From Acidithiobacillus ferruginosus (GTDB taxonomy: Bacteria > Pseudomonadota > Gammaproteobacteria > Acidithiobacillales > Acidithiobacillaceae): a stretch of 25,223 nucleotides of DNA. Below, one piece after another: positions 24,943 to 25,223 of this stretch. The notes below the pieces were generated by a model. It had not been told where the DNA came from. It made no database searches and saw nothing but the letters and a program-made list of their open reading frames with translations. The stretch covers positions 1 to 25,223 of the forward strand of contig NZ_JABBDR010000222.1 of the NCBI RefSeq assembly GCF_018854495.1, read 5' to 3'. Numbering within the stretch: the first letter of the stretch is position 1; each line of letters begins with the position of its first letter. Position numbers and translations under genes: made by a program.

Positions 24943-25223
24943 TACGAAGAATAAGGCAGAATGCTACATTGTGTCTCGCCGTCTATTTCAACGGGCAACC
25001 TCGACCAAAAGCCTAGTCAAGGTGATTACCCGCGTTACTTTTTCTGGGGCAACTGATTCAGGGTGTCGACCGCAGTAGCCCAAAATAATGCACCTACCCT
25101 CTCGCGAGGAATCCCCATCAGCGCCTGCTTTGGATGCGGCACCAGCCCCCGGTGTCAGGGTAGTTGTCGCCTCTCTGAAATGGAGTAAGTCGTAGAGCGG
25201 GGGCGGAAAGTGGATTATCGAGA
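24943..25223. other. 281 bp at the window end, nothing recognised
   Basis: There are only short open frames without ribosome-binding sites. Any gene would have to begin or end beyond the window. Confidence 0.4.

Overview
The window looks like chromosomal DNA of an acidophilic proteobacterium of the Acidithiobacillus type, most likely A. ferrooxidans or a close relative. That call is an inference from the gene order mnmG-rsmG-parA-parB-atpIBEFHAGDC-glmU-glmS, the moderately high GC, and a Tn7-like insertion directly downstream of glmS. I recall such an insertion (Tn5468) being reported from Thiobacillus (Acidithiobacillus) ferrooxidans. No database search was possible.

Layout. At 1-99 (minus) is the 5' end of a WrbA-type quinone reductase. 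At 374-1444 (plus) is an ADP-ribosylglycohydrolase/J1-crystallin family protein whose usual metal-binding residues appear to be replaced. From 5272 down to 1527 (minus) lies a compact run of four CorA-like membrane proteins; their pore-signature tripeptides read, in transcription order, GVN, GMN, HMM and AMN. On the plus strand follow a MoaB/MogA-like molybdopterin protein, a small SAM methyltransferase, an NlpE-like lipoprotein, then mnmG and rsmG (tRNA and 16S rRNA modification), parA-parB (chromosome segregation) and the complete nine-gene F1Fo ATP synthase operon. A strong sigma70-like promoter precedes that operon and a hairpin terminator follows it. glmU and glmS (UDP-GlcNAc synthesis and its amino-sugar precursor) come next.

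The accessory part starts exactly 25 bases after the glmS stop codon. A 2,511-bp Tn7-like element (21493-24003) can be delimited to the base. It has a perfect 5-bp target duplication (GGAGC), 26-bp terminal inverted repeats matching at 24 positions, three abutting 20-bp repeats at the glmS-proximal end and three spaced copies at the far end. This is the asymmetry of the Tn7 right and left ends. Inside are a truncated tnsA, a small superinfection-immunity-like membrane protein, a probable mcrC remnant, an intact 1-Cys (Prx6-type) peroxiredoxin, and a palindromic possible operator. No tnsB, tnsC or tnsD is present, so the element should move only if transposition proteins are supplied in trans.

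Beyond the element lie about 470 bp with no convincing gene, then a lipoprotein with a TonB/TolA-C-like domain, and about 280 bp with nothing recognisable. The strongest leads are the delimited Tn7-derived element with its cargo and the four-gene CorA-like cluster with divergent pore motifs.
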